In this document: positions 1 to 14,459 of the stretch, piece by piece
How the letters are laid out: the number at the start of each line of letters is the position of its first letter
Numbering within the stretch: position 1 is the stretch's first letter
Assembly (NCBI RefSeq): GCF_949628265.1
Contig: NC_088790.1
Span: 16,806,545 to 16,870,544, forward strand
Direction: 5' to 3'
Origin: Cloeon dipterum
Taxonomy: Eukaryota; Arthropoda; Insecta; Ephemeroptera; Baetidae
Length of the DNA: 64,000 nt
The notes under the pieces: model-generated
The model's database searches: none
Seen by the model: the letters and a program-made list of their open reading frames with translations, nothing else
What the model was told of the DNA's origin: nothing
Program-made: the position numbers and the translations under genes

Positions 1-3000
1 CATGGGACGGGATAATGCGTTAAGACTGACCAGACGTGTAAACATTACGGTTCGGTGTACACATTTTCGGCCGCAGTCAAAGTTCTCGAGAAAAGCCTCA
101 CGTCCGTCCGCATTAAGCAGAGCAGAGAAAAAAAAGGATTCGTGGGCGGAGGGGGTGCAGAGAGTACTTTCCCTGAAAATGCTCCTCGCTGAAATAACAC
201 TTTTCGGACGGTTCAGTTGCAACAACTCGAATTCTCCGAGAGCAATGCCTATTTCCAACGAGCAAGTGAAACGAGGCCACGCGCGGAGAAGAGTGATTCA
301 GCGCCAGGAATAAAAATGAACGGCTATATAGGAAAGTCCAAATAATAATAATTGTTACGGGGCACTTGCGTAAACAGAAACAGGCGAGGGAGAAATCTAA
401 AAAGTCGATGGCGCACAGCTTGCACATTCATCTCTCGCCGCCGCGCGCATTATTTTCTCTAAAAAGCGGCGAGCACCGAGAGGAAAGAAGTTTGAGAGTA
501 AATAAATCCTTCGTATGCAGTGCCCAGCCAGCATATATGGATTCCGAGAAGCGAGTGAGACGTGGAAACGCTCATTTTAATTCATATTGCACGGTTATCC
601 TTGTGAATAATGCAGCCACGATGCGACATGTGCTTCTTGGATTGGACTTAATTTATGAAAGCATTGTCTCCAACTGAAATAAATTAAAATTTTGTCCTTC
701 AACCAACTAATTCTTCATTTCGGATCATCTTCAGACCTCAAAAATAAAATATTAAATTTACAGTGTACTCGAATATATTGAAAAATCTGCCGTTCACTGT
801 GGGCATTAGTTCGATTTTTTAACAAACAAACAAAATATTAATTTTGTTAGTAATATCGATAGATGTGGCCTAAAAACTCTGCAAATATGAATAGTAATTA
901 GCAGTAATGGTCAATTACAAAATTTCAAATCGATTACCCAACGGGGGGCGCAGATTTAGTTTTGGCCGTGCGCAACAGAAAGGTTATGCAATCGAAGTAG
1001 CCGCTCTTTGTAATTAATAACAATTAATTATAATCAGCATTGCCTGCATAATCTACGAGAAATTGCTCGTAAAATGGGCTGTCTGTGAGAATAGAGCCGC
1101 GGGCGAGATTTCATTAAAGACCACCCAACAGCACTCTTTGCCTCCGTTATGGCGTGCACCGTGACCAATATCTAAACACTCCCAACGCCTTCTGTTAATA
1201 CCAAATTTGCACGTTGCTCGATGATTTCCTTCTAAATTTGGCCGAAATTCGAGTCGTTGGGTTACCACTCAACAACACGCTAGTTTTTAATAATATTTTT
1301 AAGATAACGGTGAATTGCCATTCAAGCCATTAAAGTATGCACAACAAAAACCTTGGACGATTAAGTGACTCTACAAAATTTATTTGTTAACAAAAAAGAG
1401 GAAATTGCACTCAAACAATAGAACAAAAACAGTGAAAATATTGTGATATTTTTGTATTATTCGTGGCCCCACTGAATTATAGATTTCATTTGTATAGGTT
1501 AAATTACAAATATACAAATTAAAAAGGTTTATTGTTCCAGCACTATGAGTAAATGAGAAAGAAGTACTTGAAAATGAATTATAAAATATTTTTTAGCCTT
1601 ACCCCATCGCCCTTGACACAATCCTATTTTTTCGCTTTGAATTCATAGCAAACTCCCAGTTTTATGCACCTTGTTGTTTCAAAAGCGCTGTAGTTTTTCT
1701 GGAGTCTTTCAGAGCTCCCTGTTGCTCATTTAACTGGCATTTTTCTCCACTTTCCTGCACTGCAGCTTCAAAATTACCACAATGCTTATTGACTTTTACT
1801 CTCCATTCTTTTTCAGCGCGAGCAAAACTAGGCTAACTTGTTGAAGAGCACTCGAACGCCGCACGTCCAGAAGCTCGTTTTCATTCCGGGCTTAACCCAG
1901 TTGCATCTTCTCAGAAGACACGCACAATTTTGCAGTGTGCACGTCCCGGTGCAGTGCGTGTTAAGCAGTGTGCGTACCGCGCCTTGATTAAATTTCCACG
2001 CGCATCCTGAGTGAGTGAGATGCATTCTCATTGTCCGCCGAGGGAGCATTGTGCCGCGTCGTTTAAACATATTGTCGCGCCCAGTGTTGGGGATTGCTTT
2101 TTTCTTCCTATCTTGTACACTAGATTCGGTCGTTCATTCATTCCCTGCTTTTATTACGGCGAGTTGCTCTGAGTGGCAGTCACCCACAATGCACAATTTT
2201 ACCACCTAACAAAGGAAAACGGACTAGCTGAGAGAGAGAAAGAACCGCATTTATTCTGATTGTGAGATCTGGAAGTGGAGGCACAGTTTTTTCTACAGAA
2301 TAGGCGAAGAAACGGAGATGGATTCACTTTACAGAAAAGAAGTTTAACTTTCTGTCAATTAGAAATGATTTAATATGATGCACATTCATTTAATCAAAAT
2401 AAAATAATTCTTGTAGGAATCTGAATTTCAACGACAGATTGAAAAAGGTACAAATTGCCTTAAAAGCAAATTTAAAAAATGCCCTACGTAAATTTTGTAA
2501 TGCACGTGCGTTTTATTATGAACAGGACGTGATATTTTATTTGTAAATTGGTTTAAAATTTACGCCTAGCTTAATATTTTTTAAAGCAAAAACAACTTTC
2601 ATTAATATTCAAATTTAGTTTTATAGAGATTGCAGATTTAAGAGGTTAATATTTTTTACTTTTTAACGTTACAAAGTTTAAATATTTTATTCATTCAGAA
2701 TATTGTGCTGAAAGCAACTATTTTATTTATTACCTATGTGAAAATAATAATTTTGTTTGAACCAAAACAAAATTTTGCGAGCTGATTGTTACATGTCATT
2801 CAAAGGATATATTGTATATAAATTTCAATGTGCGATAATTACTTAAATGTATGGTGCCTCAGAGATATTAGTTGAACGGGTAACATAATTTATATTTTTA
2901 TTAAGTTCTAAGGGAAAATAAATAATTTTGAAGCTTTATAGTAAAAAACGTTAATCTAAATTAATTAAGTGTGATTTAAATCGTTCACCGAGAAAAAAAT

Positions 3001-6000
3001 CACTTTGTGAATATGCCAAATTTGCCATTTTGCTAGGAATCTATATCCACTCCGTACAACTACTTTTAAGACACCATCTCAGTTCAAGATCAAATTGTAT
3101 CCCATATACATTTAGATTAAAGAGCTCTCTGCTAAAAAAATAATACACCCAGCATGCAAATACACACAAGATCTGGTGCAATATTTCAATCCCCATATTT
3201 CCTGAGGATGAATTTTCCTTGCAGCAAAATAAGCCGGCGAGCGCTTTCAGCAGGATAAATAAACCCGTCCAAGTTCAAATTTCCGCTCGAGTTAGGATCA
3301 ATAGTCACGCACAGCAAAAAAATCACTGTCTGATATTTAATAACTTGCCATTTTTCATAATTAAAAGAGAAGTCTGCAAAATTTAATCAACCTGGAATGG
3401 GGCAAAAGGGAGGAGAGAATTCTGCGTGGCAAAGAACAAGATCTAACGGCCCTCGGCGAAATCTTTCTGGGTGAGCGAAGCTTTAGGACCGAGGGCGAGT
3501 GTTTATTATATGCAAATTCGTAATTTCCGCGTGAACACACAATGAAATTGCGTGCTGCCAAAGAGATTTTCCCCGGTTGCGTGCGATTTTTGTGCGAAAA
3601 CGAAACGCAAAAGATGAAAGAATCCGCCCCCGCGCAAAAAAGAGCGCCAGTCCGATTGTTATCGTGAAAAGTACGTACATCCAAATGATTTTCTAGTCTA
3701 TGAATTATTCAGGTGGAATAGCTATTATTTTATCCTCCGAAGGCGCTGATCTTGAGAATAAATTTGAACAGACTGGAAACAGATTATCTGGCGGTTGTTT
3801 GAATATCTCGCTTTGCACTACTTGCGAATGCGTCACGCAATAAATCAGCAGCCAATGTTTGTATATCTGCAAATATGTACTTCACTTTATCTTTCAGTAG
3901 GGAGTTGTCTTTGTATTGGTGCGGGGCAAACCATAAATAACCAAATAAATAAGTGCTTATAACGAACATTTCTTTCGCGGAGCATTAAAGTGGATTTTAA
4001 AATTCCTATAATCACATGAAAAATTACTTACACTTGGAGGGAAATAATAATATATTATATATTTTAACTTCAATCTTTTCAAGTGTATGTTCTGGTTCAC
4101 AATTTTCACAATTTCCAGCGCAGCAAATCAATGTGGCTTGAAGATTGCGGCCAAACGATAATAGTACCTTCAGTTTTACTTGACTTTTCATGAATGAATG
4201 GTTTAAAAAATAAGACAGAAACGAAAAAATTCTTAAAAGAATAAAAGCAGAAGGCTACATTTTCAATCAAAACTTGAAATAATTAAGCTCTTCAGGTGAT
4301 TATAGCTACAAGAAAATGCATTCTATAAATATAAAGAACAATAAAGAGTGCCAGCAAGACTCGTTAAGGACCTGAAACACAAAGCAAATATATTCGACAA
4401 AACGTTCCTTGATAATCAGGATAATCGATGCATTTTTTAAATCTCATACGCTGCAAAATTCGTAAATGTCGCAATGAAGAATAAGCAATAAAAAGTGCAA
4501 CACGCAGAATAATTTTATTGCACTTTCCACCACGCACTCGTTCAAAGAGCAGGATTCGTTCTACCCGTTCTAAAATTTCCGCACCACCTCTTTAAGCTGC
4601 CAAGTAAGGTGCGGAGACAATGGCAGGCGAGACACAATAGCCGCAGCGAGTGCAATGACGCAATGAGGAAAGAAAAGTGTTTCTGCATTAATACGTGTGT
4701 ACATAATATGTACATCTATCGTCTCCCTGTTATCAATAGGAGGCAAACACACGCCGCCCCAGAAAAGCGAGAGTACTAGCGTGTAGGTCATTTTGCAGGT
4801 TCAAGGGCAGATTCTGCATATTCATTGTGTTCTTGTTTGCTGCATTGTCATTATTTTCATTCAACGAAAAGGGGGTGGTTGGTGGTTCTGCGCATGGGAC
4901 CAATACTCTCAATATACAATGTGCTAAAAGGAAGAGAATTTTGTGCTCTTATAGTGAGATCGCTTTTTGGAAATCAATTTTAAGACAAGTTAAAGGACAT
5001 GGGACGTCAAAATTTAATTAATTTAACTGCTTTTTCAATCACTTTTTTCACGTTAAAAATATTTTTTAAGGGCGGGGGTTGATAGTATCAGCGTACTTTT
5101 TGCATCAAAATTTTAAATTGCATTTTTGTTAATAGCAAATTTAATATTTCCTCCTGTGTTGGTTAATTTGAAAGTTCAGTTACTTTCGCCTTTCACTGTG
5201 TTTAATATGGAAATTTATAAAATTATTTTTTACTTATAATTTATTTATTTAAATTTATATAAAATTTAAAGTTCACTGATGATGACTTGGGCCCATCTCT
5301 ACTTAGCTAACCAGAGCCTCCAGAGCAAGATTTTACCAAGTTGTTTGCTAAAAATGGTGCCCTTTCTAACTGCTTTGCATTCCAACTTATCGTGTCATTG
5401 ACATTACATTTTTTTGTAATGCGATTTTAAAGTGAGAATAATCAAAGATATATACACATTTTAACTCGCACAATGTCTACTTGTTTTCGTTTTACTAAGT
5501 GGAAAAATGCCTCATGCATTAAATTAGATCAATGATTACATATATTGTAATTACATAACTGAATATTACATTGTGAATCAATCTTTAGCAACAATATTGA
5601 TAATTTTAATTTTCTTAGCAAATGTAAATAGATATGATAATATTTAGATTTCAGATCTTATTCCAAGCTAGAGATTTCCCAACAAACAGGTGTTTGTGTC
5701 GATGCGTTGATGAAAACAAGGAGCAGACTGGTGTGCGCTGCTTTTTCAGGCTCAACCACACTTTAGTGCGCCTGAGGACGGTCGTAAAAGGGCTGCTGCA
5801 TAAATTTACAGAGTGTGTGCGTTTCGAGAGAAAGAGGAAGAGGAAAAGAGGTAGGGCGCCGTTCGGCGCGCGTGTTTGCCCAGGCGATGCAGGTGCTTCC
5901 ACGGCCGCAGAATTACTCTGCACTGTGCACGCTCTAGCGTTTTGCTCCTAGACCTCCCTTATCTCGAGTATAATGTGTGCTCCTGACAACGTTGATAACG

Positions 6001-7091
6001 TGATAACAATAAATAATAAAAGTGAAAGAACCACGCCGGCGTGACGCAAAGAACTCTTGACAAAAAAAAATCTAGCTCCTGCCCCTGCGAGGAGCTTGAA
6101 TCGTAGAGCATAAAGAGCAGATATTGGTGATTTGCTGCAACATGTCTTCTGTCTGATTAATGTGAATGAATGACATGTTATTTTAATCTTTATCTAAGAA
6201 ATGCCATTCAGAGACAATGAATAACTTTGTTTCCAACTATAAAAGCTCTGGCGAGATAGGACAGTTTTTCATTGAGTGCATATATTTTTTAATATTGTTT
6301 GGAGGTATTTTGTTGCCTGTTTTCTCTTTTTATATGGATTTTGATTAAGTTTTCAGATGACCATTAATGATTAATAAATTATCAATTATTCCTAACCACC
6401 CTAAAGTTTAAATTTTATTATAAGTTATTTCGTGCCCACTTAATTTGTTGGGGAGAATCTAAACTGGGAGAAAACAGTCAATCGTCTAAATTCCATGGTC
6501 AAAAGTGTTTAAAGTTAACATTTTGATGCACTAAAACAAACTGAGTGGTTTGCAAAATTGATTGTTTTTATTTAACACTAATTGTAATTAAAGCTATTAA
6601 TAACCTAAAAAATCACATTGCCATGAACAAAAATATCCAAAAATTGCGAGGCTTATTCGCTGACGACTTGAATTGTCTATTCGAACCCTAACGAAGTTTG
6701 ACTTAAATCAAGGCTGAAAAAACAAATATGCACCAATTCAGAAACCTCATGAGGAAAGTTTGCTTGTTTATCCAGCGGCTGCGGCTCTGAGTTAAAAACA
6801 GGCGCGTTATGCAACTCTTTCTGACTGAAATGAAGCAAAGCTCAAAGAGAGTCACGCGGATTTTCACAGCTTATTCTTACAAATGAATTCAAAGGCGATA
6901 ATTGGCCGTGGCGCTCCTTGCGGCGGTGGACAGAAAAACGAATAAATTATCCGAATTAAAACATAAAAAATACACGAAAATTAGCATTTGGCGGCTGAGT
7001 GGGCGTTGAATGAAAATTTATCTCTCTGCGTGTTTATGCTTTAAAGACGGATACCAAACATAATGTGTGCGTATTGTGCCGGTGCATAATT

Positions 7092-7103
7092 CACACACAC
7101 ACA
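7092..7103. repeat. (CA)6 microsatellite
   Basis: Six uninterrupted CA units, seen directly. Too short to be more than a possible polymorphic marker. Confidence 0.8.
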
Positions 7104-10100
7104 ACCAGAGGTTGCGAGTATGGCGTCACTAGCCGAAAATACAAGATCGCATTTGCAAAGGCGTGTAATTCGCGTCACCGCGCGCTCGGCATAAATCACA
7201 AACTCTCTTGCTAAAAAGATTTCTAGCTGACGAGATTATTTTTTGTCTTTCCTATATAACCAGTATAAATCTCTAGTGACGAGAAACTGAACAAATACGC
7301 TTCAAAAGCGGGTGACGGCGAATTTATTGCTGAGAGCGCGCGACGAAATCGTGCATGCTGCAATGATAGCAGACCGCTGACGGAAGTTATGGCCAGTTTA
7401 TTTCTTGTACCGCCGAAAAAAGTATTTCTTTCAGTAAAAAGCGGATGCTTTTTTTCACAGCAATTTTCTTCGTAAACATTACGTAACTTAAGCCTTTTTA
7501 GACTATTTCAAAGCTTAAATGATGGCATAAATATTGCATAAATTGGTGAGTTTTGGACGATTTAAGGATGCCACAAATGACTCAAACGTTGGCCTAAATA
7601 AAACTATTTCTATGATATAATTTAACCTCATTTGTTTGCCTCAAATTTTTGGTTTCTAATTTAAAAATTAAAAAGCTAAAAGATAAGGTCACGAGACATA
7701 ATCTGCGGGCAGATTTGTCACCGCTCGTTTATCTAAGTCTTTAATTTCGAGGTGACCTTTTGAACTTTTTAAATGAGCAGGTTAACATATTGTTCTGGAA
7801 TAATTACGAATTCCCATAGCAGCTGCCGCGTATTGAGACGTATGGCGTGCGTTATCAGCTTTGAAAAGGTCATGCATAGAGGTCTCAGTCAGCCGCGCCA
7901 GCTGGCAAATTTTGGGTCACGTGGCTAGCAGCCGGCTTTGGTGCCAGAAAAAATTAATTTATTACTCCGCAGCCTCAACAATGTAGCTAGCATGTTTGAA
8001 TTTTGAAAATGGCAACTTCTGTTGGTAGAATGGCGCATCTGCAGAAGCAATCAGGGAGTGAATGCAAAAAAAGCTGAGATGTCTCTTGAAAAACTAAAAC
8101 GAGAGGTGCCGCAAATTTGCACTGCCTTTAATGGAGTTTTTTTAATTACACAAATTTCAATAAATATCATAAAAGATTATAGTTTGGCTTATGTCACCAG
8201 CTTATTAAAAAATACCCCCATCATAAATGAAACAAAAAGTAAAAACGTCACAATGTAGTCCGTGTTTGCCTCTTCAGTTCATTTCAGCGGATATGATCTA
8301 ACATTACATAATTTGTAGTGCAGTAATACGAAGCACATGTATGTTGAAGTGTAAATTTTTGAGCCGCGCGACATTGTGTGCACATGTGCGCATAATTAGA
8401 TTAGCACTGATTCGAAAATAAATATTACGCGCGCGCCGGTTTCCTTTCGGGCAAATGCGGGAACCACCGCTGCCACATTCCAAATCGTCGGCTGGGCACT
8501 GGTTATGCGTAACTATTCGCAATTGTGTCATTTGAGAAGAAAAGTTGTTGACATTTCTGTTGAATGTCTACCAGAGAGGCAGGCTGGAATCGGTCGTGAC
8601 ATCATTTGCGATAGACTAATCTTTTGTTGCGTTTAGAGAGCGTCTTATAATAAACCAGAACTGGAGAACGTTGCAAAAAATCATCAAGATCCTAATTAAC
8701 AAGGGATATGGCTCGTTGGGTCCGAGTCAGTCGCCCACGTTCTCCGTCGGCCACTTTGAAATTATCAGGCGAGTGCGTTATTTTTCGAGTCTCATTGGCC
8801 GGTTATTAGTAGAGTCAACACTCGCGGTGGAAAAGGGAAATATACGTATATATACAGCTACACGAAATACAAGTTGGTGTGCGTGAAAATTCGTAAGTCA
8901 ACAAACACTCCCAGCAGCATAGATGAGTGCATTCATATTTCAGTCGGTCGAAAAGTGAAAATCGACTCCTCCCCAGCCTCGGGATAGGTACCGAACTTTG
9001 CCTCTCTGCTTTTCGTACCGTATTGGATTTCGTCTCGTAAAAAGTCGGAGAATTTGTTTCCATTTGCGTGTTTGTTTAGTATAAATAAAACTTTTGTCAA
9101 AACACACTGCACGCCTCAGCAGGCGAGGATGGGCACTTCGAAACCATCGCTTTCAACGTGCCGACCTCTCGACCCTGACACGCCATTCAAGGATTTTAAA
9201 AAATGATTTTGGGCGTCGATTCCGGCAAAGATGGAAGAAATACTTCATTGGAAACGGTTGCTGATGATGATTTATGCTGTCGATGTTGCTTTAACACCCG
9301 TTTAATTGAATTAAACGTTGGTTGATATATCTACCTTGGGAATGATTGGGAATACAATTTATTCTTCTTTATCACGATATGGACAGTGAGAAATTAATAT
9401 GGCTAAGAGAGATTAGTTCTAAGATGGAAAAGTAATTGAAGAAAATAATTTTCAACACTTTATTTGGTGGACTATCTGTATTGGGCAAAGATCAGGAGGA
9501 ATCTGGTATATAGAAAATTCAGATAATTATACTTTTCTTTTATTACTAAGATAAGCTGCAAAATTTTTAACTGTTTAAAAGACGATAATTGTTCTCAATT
9601 GGAAACTTTATATTTTGACTTGTTACAAACGGTTGCAATAGAGTTCAACGTCAGGAAGATCAGATAGATCTTAATGAAAGGATTAATCATAAAAGCGTAG
9701 TCAAGAACCGAAGATTTTCCAGAAAATTGTTTATTCTGAATTTTAAATTTGGCAATTGTTCCTTTTCTTGTCACACGTCCAAAAACACAAAATCCAAAAA
9801 GAATGGAAATTTAAGCCACAGCCTGCAGTTTTTAATTGACGTTTTAATATTTAATATTTGAAACCCATAAATATTTTTCCATTTTCTTTTCAATTCCATG
9901 CGTCTTTGAAAGCACCCTCAATTTCGCATCCTTGAGGTGTCTTTTAGCCACGTCTGGGGCCAGAATATAATTTATATTTTGACATTTATCGAAAAAGCAT
10001 TTTAGCTTGAAATACTTTAAATGCATTCCCTGGTCTCTACGTTGAAGGAAATGATTGACAAATACTTCCGCAGCAAAATAATTTAAAAATTATTTTACCA

Positions 10101-11246
10101 TGTAATGGGTTCCCGTAAAGGTATGAATCCAACACCCTGTTCAAGGGAGCTGATTATTTAGTCTAAATGCAGCTAAAGCGACTCATATTTCTTGAAAATA
10201 TTTACATAAGAAAGCCGCAGAGCAGCCACAAAAACAGCACGGTTCCCATCGGCTCTGGTAGCTGTGAAATGTGCTAAAGGCAGAGAGTGAGGAGTAGGTA
10301 TAATAATGGATAGCATTTTAGCCGGCAAAACCTGTTATTAATTTGCTCACCAAGAGCAGGCCGATTCCACTGGAGGAAAATGCGTAATGAACCTCGGCTG
10401 CAATAAACAAGCGCGCAGAAATTGAAATTTCCCACTTTGCACCGTGCGGGCCAGACGGACAGGAAATTCCTGGTGTTTGCCGCGAATTTTATTTTATTTG
10501 TCTCGGCCCAGAATTTATGGTGCCCCTCGTCGTTTCATCGTGAGCGCTTAATCACGTTGTCGTTTCGCAAAATATTGCCGAAAAGAATAAGAGGCTAATT
10601 TATCTTCGGTGCGAGATGAGAAATGTCCAGCGCGAGAGAGGAACGCCGCAGAGTCGACGCCGCGAGCGTCGCCGCGTGAGACCCAAACAGTGTGTTTACC
10701 ACATGTCCAAAATCTCGTTTTGAACCCGTCGCGACTCGGAATGCCACTGACTCACTCTGTTGCATCTCACTTGAGAGTGAAAAACCACTTTCGGCGTTGT
10801 TTTTTGCCTGCCCAGCTGGCGGAGGACGTGCTAATGAAAGTTTGATGTGCACTCAAGTCTCGAATTAAACGCATATGTACAGGGTGTCCCACAAGAGCAA
10901 GCAAACTCTTCAAAGCCTAACCTTGCATCCCAGAATGTATTTTGACTGTCGAGAGGCAATTTCAAGCTAAAATACACACAGCACAAGCCGAGGAGGCATT
11001 GAAACTGTTTTCATCTCTTTTTTGCCTCGAGATTTGGAGACAAACACTATATTTGCTTTGTTGTTCTATTAGATGATATCATCTGATAAAGGAAATCAAT
11101 AGATTCGGATTGTTGATTCAGGTTTTCTTTATTTTAACGTCAGTAGCCAGGGGATTTTGTGGAATTTCGGATAAATTCTCGATGCAAATTTATCGAAAAA
11201 TCAAATCTTCCTTAAGCTAAACGGTCATTGTCAATGATTTTTTTAA

Positions 11247-11405
11247 TTTCGATTCCTCTCGTTGCGATTAATCCAACGATGTGCTAATTATGGGGTAAAT
11301 ATACCTTTTAACTCAATAAATTATAATATTCGATTAGGAGGCAATGCTCATGGCTTGATTAGCAGGCAAACTTATTGGAACCGATTTTCTCAGAACTTTT
11401 TTTTA
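11247..11405. repeat. Diverged dispersed repeat, copy 1
   Basis: This stretch begins with a block (cgattcctctcg, then atccaacg and tgtg) that recurs in the same order at 13557. A weaker match follows about 85 bp later, where ggaggcaatgctcatggcttga here corresponds to ggagacagtccttaccgcttga there, and then a shared ttttctca-like block. It looks like two old copies of one non-autonomous element. The boundaries are approximate and no terminal repeat or ORF was seen. Confidence 0.4.
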
Positions 11406-12489
11406 GGGTAAAATGGTGAAAATTATTTTTCAGAATTTATCAGCACCACTGTTCCATTTATTTTTTATTTTTGACAATGTGAAAACTACTAAAACTGTTT
11501 TTAATTTATAAAATAATACCTTTGAGGATATTAAATACAAAACTGCAAGAGAGCACATTATTGCTCAAATTAACACACCTAAACAAAAATGACTATCCGA
11601 CATGCCGACATGACTGCAGCTCACGTCTCACCCACGCAGTCAGCAGTTTGTGCAGGGATAAATTTCTAGATGCTACCGCACTGAATTCCGTGAAATGCCT
11701 CTGCAAAAGTTCTAGAGTGCACTGTTAGCATAAGGCGAGCGTATTGTGGCGAAGAAATCGAGAACATCCGGCCTGGCTCACTTGATTTCAGTCCGGCGTG
11801 ATTTATTGTCATTTATTTACTATGTGCAAGCCGTCTTTCAAAGAACAATAAGTGCTCATTATTATCTCGAGGCATTCATCGGCAACGGCGCGCTATCGAC
11901 AGTCGGACGAGAGCACATTGTTGCTGCCAATAATCCGCGCGGATGATGCAGCCCATCCATACAGTGATGGAAAAATATGCTGCAAAATACTGCACTCCGA
12001 GTCGAATTGGTTGAATCGATGCCAATCGTGATCGAAAATTCTGTTATATGCTGATGCCAATTACACTTGTTTCCCATTAAGATGAAATAAGAATATCTTA
12101 TCCTTTCTCAATCGGAATTTGACAATCGAGCAAGGCACTTCAATGATCAAGCTCATTAAAATGCAACAGCTATATTCAACTCGGAGATTAAATTGGATAT
12201 CTTTATAGTATTGCATCTTCCTTTCTTCCTAACCGCAAGAAACTACTTTTCGATGGTAGACCAGAGGCTATTTTATAAATTTGTCAATTTTTAGCAGGTC
12301 AAGGACTCGACACTTTCCATAAATTTCCGTTTTTTTATTGGCACCAAGATTATCCAGCTTCAAGATATTTTTTATTACACTCCTTTCGTTCAAGTAATTT
12401 TTAAATTCAGCTTTTGTACACATTTTCTTTGCAAGCACGTATAAGGATCGACAGCTTGTGATTCAGATATATATGAAGAGCAAAAGAGA

Positions 12490-12545
12490 TTTCGCTCGCT
12501 CTCGACAGCTAATGTTTCAGACCCACAGGCCTCATCAGCTGCAGG
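12490..12545. repeat. Dispersed repeat fragment (matches 27.1 kb)
   Basis: The block around caggcctcatcagctgca, preceded by a ctcgctctcg-like segment, recurs at about 27108-27165 as ctcgttctcg followed by gcaggcctcatcagcagca. Two separated matching blocks in the same order suggest a diverged interspersed repeat rather than chance. The family is unknown. Confidence 0.3.
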
Positions 12546-13556
12546 AAATTTTGAACCACTCTGGTCTTTGAAAATGATCAACTGCACTCGTTTCTGAGAA
12601 CATTGAGCGCTGAAATGCTTGTAAAAAAAATAAAAATAAAAAACACTTGTCCAGTAATGAAAATACTCATCAATTTTTTATTTGTAGGCTATTCAAAGCG
12701 TGAATATCTGCAACATAATCTGAAAGAATTATATTTGGAAAAAATGAATGCCACAACCGCTGCTCAATCAAATATAAATTTGTTGCAAATTGCTATGGAT
12801 TTTATTCCCATATAAGAATTAAGTTTTTGATGCATAAAATTAAATATATACAAACTTGCAAAACTTTACAAGGTTTTTTATCAATTACGTTCCTGAACGT
12901 TATTTTTTTAATCACTACTCAAGGTTTGGATGTAAATTATTTAAATTAAATTACAACATGTTGCAAGCGCAGCAACAATTTTGCATTAAATCCGAATAAA
13001 TTAGAGCTACAAAGCTGAGAGCATCTCAACCGAGACAAGCGCAATAAAAAACCAAATTATCGGGGCGGCAATTCACTTTCACTCTCAAATCGCCACAGCC
13101 GTTAAGTTCCCTGGATTTTCGGAGGAGCTGGCGCGCCGCGTGCGCACGTGACGTAACTTGATTTTTTACTCAAACGCGGCCCGGCCAAAGTCAACTAACT
13201 CACTCGCGGCACCAGGTAGACAACACATGTGTGCGCCTACTCACGAACCCTTCCATAAAAGGAATGCAGCAGCAGCACCAAGAGACCCACTTCACGTGTC
13301 CCAATCGCAGCGTGCGCGAGCGAGCATTAGCGCGCGGGCAGCCAGCCTTCGTCTGACTGCGCGAGTGAGGCTCCGCCGAGAATTATTAGCACTTTCGTAC
13401 AAACCAATACACCTGCGGGAAATTGCCGCTTAATCACAGGCTTTCTCGCCTGCCGCCCGTTTATTATGAATTTGGTCGACGAGATTTGAGCGGCATCGCG
13501 GAATTCTTAATGGCCGTAAATGGTAAAAGATGCAAAACCAAAACACGGGAGGCTTC

Positions 13557-13715
13557 ATTTCGATTCCTCTCGTCGAGATCTATCCAACGGTGTATGGCAC
13601 TCTTTTGGTAAACTCTTTGTTGTGAAATAAAATAAGATTTCAAGTAAGGAGACAGTCCTTACCGCTTGAAAAACATACAAAATTTTCAGCTACTTTTCTC
13701 AAAACACATATTATG
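13557..13715. repeat. Diverged dispersed repeat, copy 2
   Basis: Second copy of the element described at 11247, in the same orientation and about 2.3 kb away. The first 35 bp align best and the remainder is substantially diverged. No coding potential was seen in it. Confidence 0.4.
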
Positions 13716-14445
13716 TAGTTCGACACCAAGGTAAATTTTAGCTATAACGGAAACCGTAGAGATTATTGGTTTGGCAACAAGGATTTTTCGTAGTATTAAT
13801 CCTCTTTAATCTATCACTGGGTAAAATTTTGTCAAGGGATCATGTATTTTTGAAGCTTCGTTTTTTTTCTTGACGTTGTTGCTTTCCTTATAACAACCGA
13901 CCACTTGTTGAGGGAAAGCGAAGCCAAAGAGTATATACACAGTACACACTAGTCGTATTTGAATAGCCGTACAATATTAATATCAGAAAAAATAATCAAT
14001 CCACTTAAGGTGTTGTTTGTTCTTGCTGTGTAGCATTTGCTTCAAGCAGTCACGCATATTGTAATATAAATTATTCCTGCAGCTTTGAGTGTGACGATGA
14101 GAGATGGACGTCTCTGGATCTGGGAACAACAACGCCCAAGTCCATTTGAAGGCGGTGTCACCGTTGTGGAATAAATCGGCCTTATTGACAGCTCAATAAT
14201 GAGACGGTTGCATCTTGTTTTACTTATTGGTGGATTCCCTTAACGAAGATGTTTGAATTCTTAACGGCTTATCCTAGAATAAAGCTCACGCACGAGAAAT
14301 TTTGGGCTCAATAGAGCCGATGCTCGCTCATTAAAAATATAATGGCTTGAATGGGAAATAAATTGGTGCGACGTTTTATCGCCCGAGTTGATCTTTACAG
14401 CCAAATTTAGCCTCTTGGCTCGTTGTAAAAAGCGAGCCGCTCCAT

Positions 14446-14459
14446 CACACACACACACA
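14446..14459. repeat. (CA)7 microsatellite
   Basis: Seven CA units, seen directly, within AT-rich non-coding DNA. Confidence 0.8.

Noticed and set aside
8304..8531. Cysteine-containing frame (CPADDLECGSGGSRICP) resembling an LDL-receptor class A module
   Set aside because: Cysteine spacing does not fit the module, the acidic calcium-binding end is missing and neither flank has a convincing splice site.
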